The notes below the pieces were generated by a model that worked only from the letters and a program-made list of their open reading frames with translations, did no database searches and was not told the origin of the DNA. This document shows positions 7,707-17,714 of a stretch of DNA of 64,000 bases, in pieces. The position numbers and the translations under genes are program-made. The first letter of the stretch is position 1, and each line of letters starts with the position of its first letter. The DNA is taken from NCBI GenBank assembly GCA_964642175.1, contig CAZXOK010000004.1, forward strand, positions 248,001 through 312,000. Reading direction: 5' to 3'. The DNA comes from JANQGG01 sp964642175. GTDB lineage: Bacteria; Bacteroidota; Chlorobiia; Chlorobiales; Chloroherpetonaceae.

Positions 7707-10700
7707 TTATTTTACAATTGCAATTTTCAGCTTAACCTGTTCTGTTTTCCTGCCATCCTTTGCTTCTACCAAACCATAATAAATCCCGCTTTCCACATTA
7801 CCCAACAGCCACAAGACTTCCTGATCCGAATTGGCTTTACCCTGAACACGTTTTCGCCAGATTTGCCGGCCGGTCAGATCATAAACCGAGAGATTAACTT
7901 CAGCTGCACGGGTTAAATAAAAACGGAACCTTGTTTCTTCTGAAGCCGGATTTGGCCAGTTATAAACTCTCTTTTGCGGCATTAATGCGTCAAAGGATAC
8001 CTCAACCCTGTCCTGAGACTCTATTGGCTCAAAGCGATTATTGTTGGCCGATGTTGCAAATTGCTCGGCCCATTGAATGTTTTTAGACGCATCTTTAAAA
8101 CGCCATCCCTGTAAAAATCCGCCCTTATCAACTACATAAAACGCCAGCCCACCCGAGCCGGATGTGGTAATTGCGGGCGTTACTGCCGAGGAGTCGGCCA
8201 GTGCAAACGTGGCCAGCTGATTTCCAAAACGATTAACCGCCATACATTTTCCTGATGGTAAAGCTAATAGAATATCCTCGAACGTGTCGCCATCGATATC
8301 AGCAACAACCGCTGAAGCTGTGATCGGTAAATCAGAGCCGGTGTTGAATGGAAAGTTTGTTACCAAAAAACCGGCTTCATTAAAGGCATAAAGGTTTGAT
8401 CCTATCGGGAAAATCACCGACAGTTCCTGTCGATGCTCCAGGTCGGCAACAACCGGCCAGGCATGAGCAACCATATCTTCCGGGATAGATGATACCCTGG
8501 TGGTTCCATCACTATACAAGTATATCATTTCGTTGGTGGTGGTTAGTGCAACCGCTAGCCACCCATCCTGTAGCCCGGTGGCTGCAAACCGATGCACCCT
8601 GTATGGGCTGAACGCCCATTCGGTCTGATCTTTATAGGCATGAGTAGCTGTAAAGACAATATTACCGCCAAAACCCAACAGACTATCACCTGCAGCAACC
8701 TGCGAGTTGGCTGTTTGTTGCAACACGGTGCCTTGCAACTGATAGCTGATCACATGTCCCGATGCTGTGCCAAATTGCACATCGCTACCGTTTATGATAG
8801 GGGCAGTAGTAATAAATTGCCCCACATTTACTGAATCTACATCAACGCCTTTTATGGCATACAGCATGCTGTCTCTCACCGAATACAGGTTGCCATCACT
8901 ATCTATGGCCGGTTTTGATGAGGCTATGGCGTAGATGGGCAAGGCTTCGGCAAAGGTGAAGGTTTGGCCTGAGATCACCCTGTAAAGCTTTCCGGAACCT
9001 GCATTTATTAAAAGTCCTTTTGACTTTGTGGTTGGATCGGTGTAGATGGCAATAGCCGAGGCCTGAGTGAATGTATCCGGCAGAACAGCAGGGAAACCAC
9101 TTAACGCGTCCAATTGAGTTGATTGGCGCGATACCGTAAGCGACATACCGGCGCCGGGTTCTGAGAATCCGGAAAAACGGATATTGGACTGCGCGCCACT
9201 ATTAGCATTGGTATTGGGAAACGTGGTATCATCAATACGGTTATCGTAAATAGGCGAGGGATTGGATTGATAGAAATAATCCAGAGGTGTGCCCGACTGT
9301 GAGCCGTTTCCGGCATCGGTAATGCCATAAGACTCACCAATATCGTTTGAACCGTCGGCTTCCAGCAACCGCACGCCTTTTACATGGCCGGTGTTGATGG
9401 TATTGCCGGCCATGTTTTTTTGGATAACCTGTTCATCGATATGCCAGATCAATACCCCGCCCTGAACCTCAATGGTTGAACCATCTTCAAGGATGATATC
9501 CCCGCCGGGAAGTCCCCAGTCGTAGTTAGAACTGGCCAGAATATCCCCTTTTAAAGAGTCGATACTAAAGGCAGAAAAACCGTCCTGATCCTCTGAAAAA
9601 CTAACCTGCTCTGAGCTGCCATTATGGTAAATGGTTAAAGTAACACCTGAAAGATTGGGATTGCGTTGTCGGTTTTCAAGTAAAAAATATTCATCAGATG
9701 AGATCGCGATCTTGTAAATGACAGAATCTTTATCCTGGTTCGATCCCAAAGCAGGCAAATGAAGCGTGGTATCAGCTGAGGGATAGATCTCCACAACATC
9801 AGCCCATCCTAATGCCAGCCGTTCCCATGCCGTAGGCTCGGGTGGCAGCAGGCCAAAGTAATTAAAGATCCCCTCGCCATCCATTAACCCAAACCGCCCG
9901 ATACCACTGCGACCCGTTTTGGTGTCGAACAAATCGGGTAGACCCAGGTAACTGCCAAAGCTTGCGCACAGCAGTCCGTTTATGGAAATTTCCTGCAATA
10001 TATCCCCGCCGATCACCTCAATTTCGCGAGACTCAGTCTGTGGCAAGACCAGTGTATTCTGGATCAGCGTTTGGCCGTTATCAACCGAAAACCCCTGGAA
10101 CAACTCACCATAGACCGTCTTAAGGCCTTTCAGATTAAATGTGATAGACGGTATATCAAACGGGGTGGGATCTACGCCAATGGATGAGACAAGATCAATA
10201 TCACGGCCCACCCCGGCATGAAAGATCACAAAACAATCGTAATCTGAAAATGGCACAGCGGGTGTTACGCCATCCATGGCCTGCCAGGTTTCTTCTGCCA
10301 TATCGGCAAGTTTTGTGAGATCATCACTGTCTTTTGCCGGTGCGTAATCCGACATTTGACCCGAGAGAGTAATAACAGTGTCGGACACATCGAACGAAAG
10401 GGTGATCTGGCCATCACTGGTAGTTTCGAAATAGTGCTTCAGAAACGAGAGCTTGCGTTGGAAATATGCTTTATCGTGAGGCAGTGGATCGATGATATCC
10501 GGGCCATAGTCGCCCAGGTAATCCAATCCCTCGAACGTGCCATCTCCTGAGGTTTTGGTATCCTCATCAGGTTGAAATTGTACGCGTGCTGCAAAGATCC
10601 GAATGGAAGTGGGCAGCTTATGGCCCTGATCGGGTGTTTTCTGAACTGCGGTTAAACCGGCTGAAAGCTGATGCGAAAGTCTGGGATTTGTTGGAATGGG

Positions 10701-10781
10701 TTTGGCCGGGAGATCAAGCGAGAATAGAAATGATACTACCAAAACCCAAAGGGCAAGAAATGCAGGATTTATCAATACCAT
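7707..10781 (-). CDS. M6-family-like secreted protein with T9SS sorting domain, HExxH lost
   Basis: A 1024-residue exported protein. The order is a signal peptide (about 1-26), an M6/immune-inhibitor-A-type metalloprotease-like domain (about 55-500), a beta-propeller-like repeat region (about 560-930) with DIDGDTFEDILLALP-type FG-GAP pieces, and a C-terminal T9SS type A sorting domain (from YNWPNPASEETRF to the end). M6 landmarks are present: LGLPDLFD, the GLMDGEG segment and GVLIWHIDE. Where M6 enzymes have HEFGH before LGLPDL, this protein reads ASFGS (A273, S274, S277). Both zinc histidines and the catalytic glutamate are therefore gone, and I infer a non-catalytic secreted or surface protein. 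It lies just downstream of porV and porU, the machinery predicted to process its sorting domain. Confidence 0.85.
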   Translation of the reverse strand: MVLINPAFLALWVLVVSFLFSLDLPAKPIPTNPRLSHQLSAGLTAVQKTPDQGHKLPTSIRIFAARVQFQPDEDTKTSGDGTFEGLDYLGDYGPDIIDPLPHDKAYFQRKLSFLKHYFETTSDGQITLSFDVSDTVITLSGQMSDYAPAKDSDDLTKLADMAEETWQAMDGVTPAVPFSDYDCFVIFHAGVGRDIDLVSSIGVDPTPFDIPSITFNLKGLKTVYGELFQGFSVDNGQTLIQNTLVLPQTESREIEVIGGDILQEISINGLLCASFGSYLGLPDLFDTKTGRSGIGRFGLMDGEGIFNYFGLLPPEPTAWERLALGWADVVEIYPSADTTLHLPALGSNQDKDSVIYKIAISSDEYFLLENRQRNPNLSGVTLTIYHNGSSEQVSFSEDQDGFSAFSIDSLKGDILASSNYDWGLPGGDIILEDGSTIEVQGGVLIWHIDEQVIQKNMAGNTINTGHVKGVRLLEADGSNDIGESYGITDAGNGSQSGTPLDYFYQSNPSPIYDNRIDDTTFPNTNANSGAQSNIRFSGFSEPGAGMSLTVSRQSTQLDALSGFPAVLPDTFTQASAIAIYTDPTTKSKGLLINAGSGKLYRVISGQTFTFAEALPIYAIASSKPAIDSDGNLYSVRDSMLYAIKGVDVDSVNVGQFITTAPIINGSDVQFGTASGHVISYQLQGTVLQQTANSQVAAGDSLLGFGGNIVFTATHAYKDQTEWAFSPYRVHRFAATGLQDGWLAVALTTTNEMIYLYSDGTTRVSSIPEDMVAHAWPVVADLEHRQELSVIFPIGSNLYAFNEAGFLVTNFPFNTGSDLPITASAVVADIDGDTFEDILLALPSGKCMAVNRFGNQLATFALADSSAVTPAITTSGSGGLAFYVVDKGGFLQGWRFKDASKNIQWAEQFATSANNNRFEPIESQDRVEVSFDALMPQKRVYNWPNPASEETRFRFYLTRAAEVNLSVYDLTGRQIWRKRVQGKANSDQEVLWLLGNVESGIYYGLVEAKDGRKTEQVKLKIAIVK

Positions 10782-10840
10782 AAACCTCGTTAATTAAGTG
10801 CTTAAACCTAAAATGTAAACTAATCACCAGAGGTTTGAAA

Positions 10841-10875
10841 GAAGCTGCCTCAATCGTTGTTAAAATGGCAGCTTC
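10841..10875 (-). terminator. Possible terminator after porV
   Basis: A perfect 9-base-pair inverted repeat (10841-10849 with 10867-10875, loop of 17 bases) lies just past the porV stop codon on the minus strand. The T run after it is short and interrupted, so termination may be partial and allow read-through into the M6-like gene. Confidence 0.5.
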
Positions 10876-10889
10876 ATATCGGGATCAGG

Positions 10890-12029
10890 TTATTTTAAAG
10901 CGGCTGTCGGGACAATGTAGGCAACTGAAAAGCGTACAGTGCCATCAAGCGGGTGATCTTCTTCAACCGAATTGATGTAGCTGAAATCTACACCAAACTT
11001 CGAGTAACGAACGCCGGCGCCAAGGGTCCAGTATTCTCTTCCCCCATAGCTGGGATCTTCATAAAAATAACCGGCACGTACGGCAAATATAGATGGCTTA
11101 CCATACCAGTATTCTGCTCCCAAACCAATATTAATGGTAGAAAGGCCATCGCCCCATGATGAGAAAATGGCTGAAAAGACGCCATCTGATGTACCATCAT
11201 CGTTGCGCTTAACGAGAAGTTTATTAAAATCTAAGGCAACGGTGAGTTTATTGAAATCATCGTTATAGGCCCGGAATGCTGTACCAAATCTCAAATTGGT
11301 AGGCAATGGATCGGCCTGTGCTTCATCGATATAGGTCATTTTTGGCCCGATGTTAGAGAGATTTATGCCAAAGCTGAACCTATCGGCCAGATAGCCTTTA
11401 AAAATTGGTCTGAACATGGCGGCCAGGTCAAACGAAATGCTGCTCCCCTGTCCTGAACCCTGCTCTTCACCAACCTGGACATTTGAAGGTGTAAGCGAAC
11501 TGTTGATGTAACGTATAGAGGTTCCAAGAGCGATGAACGGATGCACACGCACGCCATAGGAGAGCGCTACGGCAAATTCGTAACTCTTAAACGTGCCAAG
11601 GTCTTCGTTGTTCTCTCCGCGAAATTCACTTTCGCCAAGGTTTAAATAGGTAATGCCCAATGCAAAGGTACCATAACCGGGGGCATGGTATTTTGCGGTT
11701 AAATTATCATAAAACAAGTCGGCATTGAATGCAGGCAGCCAATCGGAGTGGGTAAAACTAACATCCAGGCCTTTTTGATAGCCTAAACCGGCCGGGTTCC
11801 AGTACATGGCCATTGCATTATCGGCGATAGCCACATTTGCTTCACCCATACCACTTGCCCGCGAATCGGGAGCAATTAATAAAAACGGAACTGCTGTGGT
11901 TATGGTATTCTGGGCTTGAAGGGTATTCTGGATGGCGCTGCTGAGGTTAAAACCAATGAGAGCACAGATAAAAAACGCTTTGAGCTTAAAAGTCATGTAG
12001 ATAGAAATTTTATTTCCTTGCAACCGCAT
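10890..12029 (-). CDS. porV: Type IX secretion outer-membrane protein PorV
   Basis: A 379-residue outer-membrane barrel of the PorV/LptO family, which shuttles T9SS cargo from the translocon to the PorU attachment complex. After a signal peptide ending near LQAQN come the family's characteristic early segment (PDSRASGMGEANVAIADNA, then YWNPAGLG) and a series of amphipathic beta strands to an aromatic-rich C-terminus. A second ATG at 11996 would give a shorter N-terminus with a cleaner signal peptide. It lies 87 bases downstream of porU on the same strand, the expected PorU-PorV pairing. Confidence 0.92.
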   Translation of the reverse strand: MRLQGNKISIYMTFKLKAFFICALIGFNLSSAIQNTLQAQNTITTAVPFLLIAPDSRASGMGEANVAIADNAMAMYWNPAGLGYQKGLDVSFTHSDWLPAFNADLFYDNLTAKYHAPGYGTFALGITYLNLGESEFRGENNEDLGTFKSYEFAVALSYGVRVHPFIALGTSIRYINSSLTPSNVQVGEEQGSGQGSSISFDLAAMFRPIFKGYLADRFSFGINLSNIGPKMTYIDEAQADPLPTNLRFGTAFRAYNDDFNKLTVALDFNKLLVKRNDDGTSDGVFSAIFSSWGDGLSTINIGLGAEYWYGKPSIFAVRAGYFYEDPSYGGREYWTLGAGVRYSKFGVDFSYINSVEEDHPLDGTVRFSVAYIVPTAALK

Positions 12030-12116
12030 TGATTGCTAAAATTGAACCCGAATATAGGGTGAGTTGAGTCAGAAAACCAAACCCAAATCCTGCCCCTTAC
12101 CAGATGCCTGGGCAGA

Positions 12117-15100
12117 TTATCGATAAATGACCAGTTTTTGTAGTTTTTCCTGTTTGAAATCTCCGGTCAGACTCTTTACGCTGATCCTGTAAATATAAAC
12201 ACCGTTGGCAATGGCATCATGAACATCATCGCGGCCGTCCCATTTGAGTTTAAGCCGCGAAGGGGCAGTGAAAAAGGTTTCCCTGAGCGACTTGATCTTT
12301 CTGCCTGCCACAGTATAAACAGAGACTTTAACCTCCAGATCGTCCCCTACCCGATTATGGGGAAAGATAAACCAGGTGTAACGGTCTTTTGTCGGGTTAA
12401 ACGGATTGGGGTAATTATAAACCTCACCCAGAGCCAACTTTTCCTGACGCTCGACACTAAAATAGAGATATTGTTCGGTTGAATTATTATAATTATCCCA
12501 CACTTTGAACCTTAAACTGTGACGGCCGTCAGACAAATTCTGTATCGGATAGCGAATCTGACCACGCGTAAAACTGTTGGGCTCGGATTGATAATACCCG
12601 CTGAGTTCAATAGGATTTTTTTCATTATCATCCAGCACAATAGTGGCTTCATGGCCGGTTCCTGTTGACAGATTAATCCCGCTTTCATCCGTAAGTTTTG
12701 CAATAAATAACGGATTCTTACCGGTTACCCCACCCGACCTGAAAGATTCATCATCAAGGAAAATCTCGGCTTGCGGCCCCCTGCTATCTTGAGTTGTGTC
12801 CATGCTGGTTCCAGAAAAGCGTAACGCCGAATAGGCCCCCGTGGCTGAACGACTTTCCAGACCGTTTTGTGCTGTTTCCCAGGCATACATATAAACTTTT
12901 CCATTCTGAACACTATCGTATGCAATACTTTTCGGGACTATAAATCTCAGCTCGTGCCTGCTGTTTGATACATTGGCTGAACCTTTAAAAACAAGGGAGG
13001 TTTGAACATCGTAGGTGCGATCAATATTGCCGTTACCTTCATGATCGGCTCCCCGTTTTTTGGGCGCATCATATATTTCAACATTGATATTACCGTTAAA
13101 ACCCTCCTCGGAATCCCCTGTTAAAGTTTGCACCCGGCCATTGATCTTCACTTTTTCCAGGGCTCCTAACATTACCGGCGTTTCAGCTGAGAGCGGCATG
13201 CCGTTAATGGAATCCAGGCCGATGGCCAGATCACCACCGGCCAAAACCAGGGCCGGATCACCCAGGAGGGTGAACTTGGTGGCATCTACTGCCCCTGCTC
13301 TTTGCACTTTAAAAGCCAGGTAACCATCGCCCAGCCTTCGCCTGGTGTTTTGAGCTGTTGGCCGGAACAGTTCTTCAAATAACAACGGCGGGTAACTGCT
13401 TCCGCTGGATACAAAAATTGACCGGGTGGTGGTGAGCATGGCCACAGCACCTGTGTTCTTTAATAGCAGCATCTTTTCTGCGCCGCTTTGCCGAAGCGGA
13501 TCATCAAATCGTCCAAAGTCGCAGGTGGCAGTAACGCCAACTGTAAGCTTGCGGGTATTGCTGAGCAAAGGCAGCGAGCTTTCGGGTTCAAATATTCGCT
13601 CTGCTGTCCAAACCGATGGATTGCCATGCCCGATAAAATTTGTCAGCAACGCTCCCCGATTAAGTTCTTCAATTATAGCCTGGAACGCCTCCGGGCGTCT
13701 CAGTCCCGAGGGCGAAGATTCGGGCTTGTAGAAGGCCGAATACAGTTTGACGGGTTGGATCCATGAAGGCAGAACAGGCAAAATACGCTCGCTGTCGTTG
13801 CTGAATTGAGCCCCGTCGGACTGGCCGTCATTCGGCCCGTCGTCGGCTACAAAGATCACCCGGTTGCGCCACAATCCCGGGGTCTGATCTGTTTCGTAGG
13901 TTATAATTTTATCCACCATGAATTCGGCTTCTGAGGCCGACTTGACGGGCAGGCGACCAATAGCTATATCCGGGATCAGACTCCCCGGAACCTGATCGCC
14001 TTCTACCGATACAAAAAAATCATCTGTGGAAGTTACCGTTGTTATCGACTGGAGAAACTCATCGGACTGATAAGTGAGCAATTTTGGATAAGCGCTGGTA
14101 TAAAAGCCCCTGGGATCCCAATCGCCGTCACCCAATAAGAGCACATATTTTGGTCGATTCGTCTCTGAGCCGGCTTGATTATACAGGTAACGGATAAAAT
14201 TCCGGATAGCCGAAAAATCGGGTTTTCCACCAGAAAAGGTATTAAAGATCTGAGTCTGCTCGGCCATCAGAGCACTCAGCGGGTCTGAAGAAGCATTCTC
14301 TTTCAACCGGTGTTCCAGTAATCTCCCGGCAGCTGATTCATACTCAGCAGGATAAATTATAATGTAATTGGCGGGTGCAAGACCCAAAACATCCTGATTC
14401 TGGACAGACTTAATTTCCAGCGGTGTCTTGAACGGCGTCTGGGATGAAAACGCCATAAAAAAACGGCAGGAGTCGGGCCGGCATTCAGCCTGAAAAACAG
14501 CTTTTCCGGCCTGTGTTTCAAGAGGCTGAATCCGGGAAACTGCGTTGAGGGTGGTTACCTCCCATATAGTTGGCAAGTCCGTAAATCGGCTGATCTCAAA
14601 CTCAACGGTTTCCGGCGAGGTATTGCCCACCAGGGATGTAAATGCCAGCCTGTTTTCTGTGGCTTCAAATGTTGAGTGGTATTCCAGTTCAACCCAATCG
14701 GGATAGGCTTGTGTGCTGGGCGAATTCGGCAAAAAGCTCACTTTTACTCCCACTGTCGGTGAAAAAACTTGCGGCGATGTATAGGTGGTCTTAAAATAAA
14801 AGTATTCACCGGCCTGGAAGCCGCTCGCGCCCACGCCACCGGTTTGTTTCTGCCCTGCTAAATTCTCATCCACATAAAGACTAATGGATTCATTGCGACC
14901 TGTTGTAATAGCTTTAAACCTTATACTTACAGGTTCCGAGGCAAGGGCTCCGGGTATCTCCAGATTATAGGTTTTTGAAGGCCGGCTGGAGTTTAAAGGC
15001 ATATCAACCAAATCCACACCTGTACCGGAAATATTCAGTTGCTCTTTTTCGGCAAACCGAAGGGTTTTGAACCACTGTGCCTTAACGGCTGCCGGATCGT

Positions 15101-16316
15101 TCAATGAGGGCTTGGTTTGAACACGCAAACCCTTCTCGCCATCCAGTTTTAGAAATGCGTAACTCTTGCGTGATTGGCGGTTCAGGTAATGGGTCAGGCG
15201 TTTTTGGGTATCACTGCCCGGTGATACCCGGGGTGGGTAGCCGGGAACATTGTAAGTCATACCACTTGGGCCCTGAACATAAAACCTTATAAAATCGCCA
15301 CTATCAAAAACGCCATCTTCTTCTCCAGATACCTCGATCGGTATTTGTTGATATCCGGCCTTGTCTGGGGCAGATAAATCGGGATTTAACTCCTGGCCGC
15401 CATTAAAATAAAGCTTTATTCGTGTGGGATCTACACCCGACAGATCAACGCCCGCTGAATCCAGAAATGCTTTTGTGCATTTATAAATACCGCTTTCTTC
15501 AAAAGCCAGTTTATATACCCTCCCGGATGCTAACGGACTGGTTAGCTGCGAAAGTTGTGTCAGGTTTTTTTTCCGTTGGACCGATTTTAACCACCCGGTC
15601 TCCCTGTTCCACAACCTGTATTGATCTACGTTAATAAATCCTTGAATTTCCCTGGAGCCCGCCAAATAAGATGTTGCTCTTGGATGACTTTGGGTGCCTT
15701 TGCTGCCGGATGGAAACCGGAGCGTAAAACTCAGCTCCCGGGTTTGTTTGACCAGGGATGATTGGGGCATGACCTGCAAAGGGTAAATACTAACATATAC
15801 CAGATAATGACCTCGGTGCTTTACAACTTCTGAAAGCGTGATCAGGGGTTTTCCGGGAAGTGTTCTTGCTGGTGATTGCTCATTTGTCTCTGCTTTAAAT
15901 ACCAGCTGATTTTCGGGAGAAACAAGAAATCCCGAAGCAGATAATTCTGAGGTTATGTGGCTTAGAACCTCAACACCTGGTCGTTGAGCAGACCTTAAAA
16001 GAACCGGGAAAACCCGTTTTGGTATAGCCAGAAACCCGGGCGCTGTATGTTCATAATCGGCATTTAAGAGTTTCAGGCGGTTTTTGACTCCTTTAACCGA
16101 AGAACCTGTTTCTAAATCTACCCATTCAGGTTTAAAGGTAAGAGTAAGAGAGGAAGCTGTGTAGCTGGTAACGCTAATATCGCTTGTTGTGGTTCGGGGT
16201 GATTTGGAAAGAATGGACGGCCTGGCATAGCTATCGGAACTAAGGCAAAAAACACCCTGCAAAGTAAGAAGAGTTGCCAGAAAAAATCGGGTGAATATGC
16301 TTTTTGAGACCAGCAT
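12117..16316 (-). CDS. porU: Type IX secretion sortase PorU (C25 gingipain-like peptidase)
   Basis: A 1399-residue exported protein. A signal peptide (about 1-32) is followed by a long N-terminal beta-rich region, a C25 caspase/gingipain-like peptidase domain (about 655-1060), an Ig-like region and a C-terminal sorting-type domain starting at YNYPNPFNPT. The catalytic dyad is visible: His897 in FIGHGNPSVW and Cys932 in VTATCDFGRFD. PorU is the outer-membrane-associated sortase that removes T9SS C-terminal signals and links cargo to surface lipopolysaccharide. Length fits PorU homologues. It lies 30 bases downstream of the MFS gene and upstream of porV, so the three probably share a transcript. 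Confidence 0.93.
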   Translation of the reverse strand: MLVSKSIFTRFFLATLLTLQGVFCLSSDSYARPSILSKSPRTTTSDISVTSYTASSLTLTFKPEWVDLETGSSVKGVKNRLKLLNADYEHTAPGFLAIPKRVFPVLLRSAQRPGVEVLSHITSELSASGFLVSPENQLVFKAETNEQSPARTLPGKPLITLSEVVKHRGHYLVYVSIYPLQVMPQSSLVKQTRELSFTLRFPSGSKGTQSHPRATSYLAGSREIQGFINVDQYRLWNRETGWLKSVQRKKNLTQLSQLTSPLASGRVYKLAFEESGIYKCTKAFLDSAGVDLSGVDPTRIKLYFNGGQELNPDLSAPDKAGYQQIPIEVSGEEDGVFDSGDFIRFYVQGPSGMTYNVPGYPPRVSPGSDTQKRLTHYLNRQSRKSYAFLKLDGEKGLRVQTKPSLNDPAAVKAQWFKTLRFAEKEQLNISGTGVDLVDMPLNSSRPSKTYNLEIPGALASEPVSIRFKAITTGRNESISLYVDENLAGQKQTGGVGASGFQAGEYFYFKTTYTSPQVFSPTVGVKVSFLPNSPSTQAYPDWVELEYHSTFEATENRLAFTSLVGNTSPETVEFEISRFTDLPTIWEVTTLNAVSRIQPLETQAGKAVFQAECRPDSCRFFMAFSSQTPFKTPLEIKSVQNQDVLGLAPANYIIIYPAEYESAAGRLLEHRLKENASSDPLSALMAEQTQIFNTFSGGKPDFSAIRNFIRYLYNQAGSETNRPKYVLLLGDGDWDPRGFYTSAYPKLLTYQSDEFLQSITTVTSTDDFFVSVEGDQVPGSLIPDIAIGRLPVKSASEAEFMVDKIITYETDQTPGLWRNRVIFVADDGPNDGQSDGAQFSNDSERILPVLPSWIQPVKLYSAFYKPESSPSGLRRPEAFQAIIEELNRGALLTNFIGHGNPSVWTAERIFEPESSLPLLSNTRKLTVGVTATCDFGRFDDPLRQSGAEKMLLLKNTGAVAMLTTTRSIFVSSGSSYPPLLFEELFRPTAQNTRRRLGDGYLAFKVQRAGAVDATKFTLLGDPALVLAGGDLAIGLDSINGMPLSAETPVMLGALEKVKINGRVQTLTGDSEEGFNGNINVEIYDAPKKRGADHEGNGNIDRTYDVQTSLVFKGSANVSNSRHELRFIVPKSIAYDSVQNGKVYMYAWETAQNGLESRSATGAYSALRFSGTSMDTTQDSRGPQAEIFLDDESFRSGGVTGKNPLFIAKLTDESGINLSTGTGHEATIVLDDNEKNPIELSGYYQSEPNSFTRGQIRYPIQNLSDGRHSLRFKVWDNYNNSTEQYLYFSVERQEKLALGEVYNYPNPFNPTKDRYTWFIFPHNRVGDDLEVKVSVYTVAGRKIKSLRETFFTAPSRLKLKWDGRDDVHDAIANGVYIYRISVKSLTGDFKQEKLQKLVIYR

Positions 16317-16346
16317 CCGGTTGCATTGTTTGAGACTCAGGTCAGG

Positions 16347-17714
16347 TCAATCCACACCACTGGTTGCCAACATTTCTTCCAACTTGACTTTACTTTCAAT
16401 CTCGAATTCTTCTTTGGATATGTGTGGTAAAATTAACGTTGATGTGGTAAAAGCCATGATTTCCATAACAAAAATAACAGTGTATGCCGGCATAAAATCT
16501 CCGGTAATTGAAATCATAATATCACGGACAATACCTGCACCGGAATTGCCCAGAAACATGGCAAGGCTTTGGGCTGTACCCCACAATCCCATGTAAATAC
16601 CGGCCCTTCCGGCAGTCATGGTCATCATCATGGTAATATTGGCAATACTTGATGCGCCAAGCCCGATGCCTACAACAACTAAAGATATTCTAAGAAAGGA
16701 TTCATCAAGGGTAATACCTGAATAGATCACCATGGCAAAACCAATACTACAGAGTGTATTGCCAAAATAGATCGGAGGTTTTTTTCCGGTTTTAGTAATC
16801 AAAAAACCAACAATGAGCATAAATACCAGTTGCATCCCACCCATGGTTGGTCTGAAGAGGCTGTTGGTTTCGCTCACCGTCATGCCAAATACATCAGCAC
16901 CAAATGGTTCCATCACAATGACATTGGCAAACAAAGCAAAAATGGAGAGGAAAATGTAAAAGGCAAACAACATGGTTTTTGGGGAACCTGAGATTAATTG
17001 AACGGATTGCGAAAAAGTTATACTTTTTTCAGCTGTTTTTTTACCAATATTATTGTTACGCTTTTCTACACCAACCACTGATAAGAAGCCAATAATAAAG
17101 GCAACTGCGCCTCCAAACTGGGCCACATTGCTCAGGCGTTCGGGGCTGTAATCTTCTAAATATATGCCAACAGATTTTGCTGTTAAAATGGTGGTAAGCA
17201 CCATTAAAGTCCAGCTGGAAGAGGCAACCTTGCCGATATTACGTTCACCGACATAATCCGAAACAAGGGCATAATAGGTTGTGGTGGCAACCTGCAAACC
17301 AAGACCAATTGTTAAAAAGATGAAAACAAGTTTAATGAGAGCTATATCAGTCATTGCAAACCAGATCAGGCTCAAAAGATCACCGGATTTATGCTGAATC
17401 TGAACGTCATAAGCTACAGATGGCGATAATGAAAACGCAATAGCAAAGGCCAGGAGTCCAACAAATATAAAAGGCGTACGCTTATAGCCCATGATGCTGG
17501 TGCTGTCGGACAGGTTTCCGGCCCAGACTTTCACCCCAAATACGGCAAGAAGTTCTTTTAAACTGATTAACCCAAAAACAATTGTGGAAGAAATACCAAG
17601 GTCAGAGGTCATGACACGGTTTAAGGTGTCTTCCAAAAAACCAAGCATAATACCAAAGCCCATTTGAAAGAACGCCAGCCGTACCAAATTGAACCGAAAT
17701 ACTAATTTATCCAT
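16347..17714 (-). CDS. PucC/BCD-family-like MFS transporter
   Basis: A 455-residue integral membrane protein with about 12 hydrophobic segments. It has several hallmarks of the BCD (bacteriochlorophyll delivery; PucC/LhaA/BchII) branch of the major facilitator superfamily: LNRVMTSDLG at residues 31-40, MGYKRTPFIF near 75-84, and AGRAGIYMGLWGTAQ in the second half. In phototrophs this family helps assemble light-harvesting complexes. No bacteriochlorophyll or reaction-centre gene is in this window, so the substrate is unknown here. It is probably the first gene of the run leading into porU and porV. Family assignment rests on recalled motifs; a generic MFS role is the alternative. Confidence 0.72.
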   Translation of the reverse strand: MDKLVFRFNLVRLAFFQMGFGIMLGFLEDTLNRVMTSDLGISSTIVFGLISLKELLAVFGVKVWAGNLSDSTSIMGYKRTPFIFVGLLAFAIAFSLSPSVAYDVQIQHKSGDLLSLIWFAMTDIALIKLVFIFLTIGLGLQVATTTYYALVSDYVGERNIGKVASSSWTLMVLTTILTAKSVGIYLEDYSPERLSNVAQFGGAVAFIIGFLSVVGVEKRNNNIGKKTAEKSITFSQSVQLISGSPKTMLFAFYIFLSIFALFANVIVMEPFGADVFGMTVSETNSLFRPTMGGMQLVFMLIVGFLITKTGKKPPIYFGNTLCSIGFAMVIYSGITLDESFLRISLVVVGIGLGASSIANITMMMTMTAGRAGIYMGLWGTAQSLAMFLGNSGAGIVRDIMISITGDFMPAYTVIFVMEIMAFTTSTLILPHISKEEFEIESKVKLEEMLATSGVD

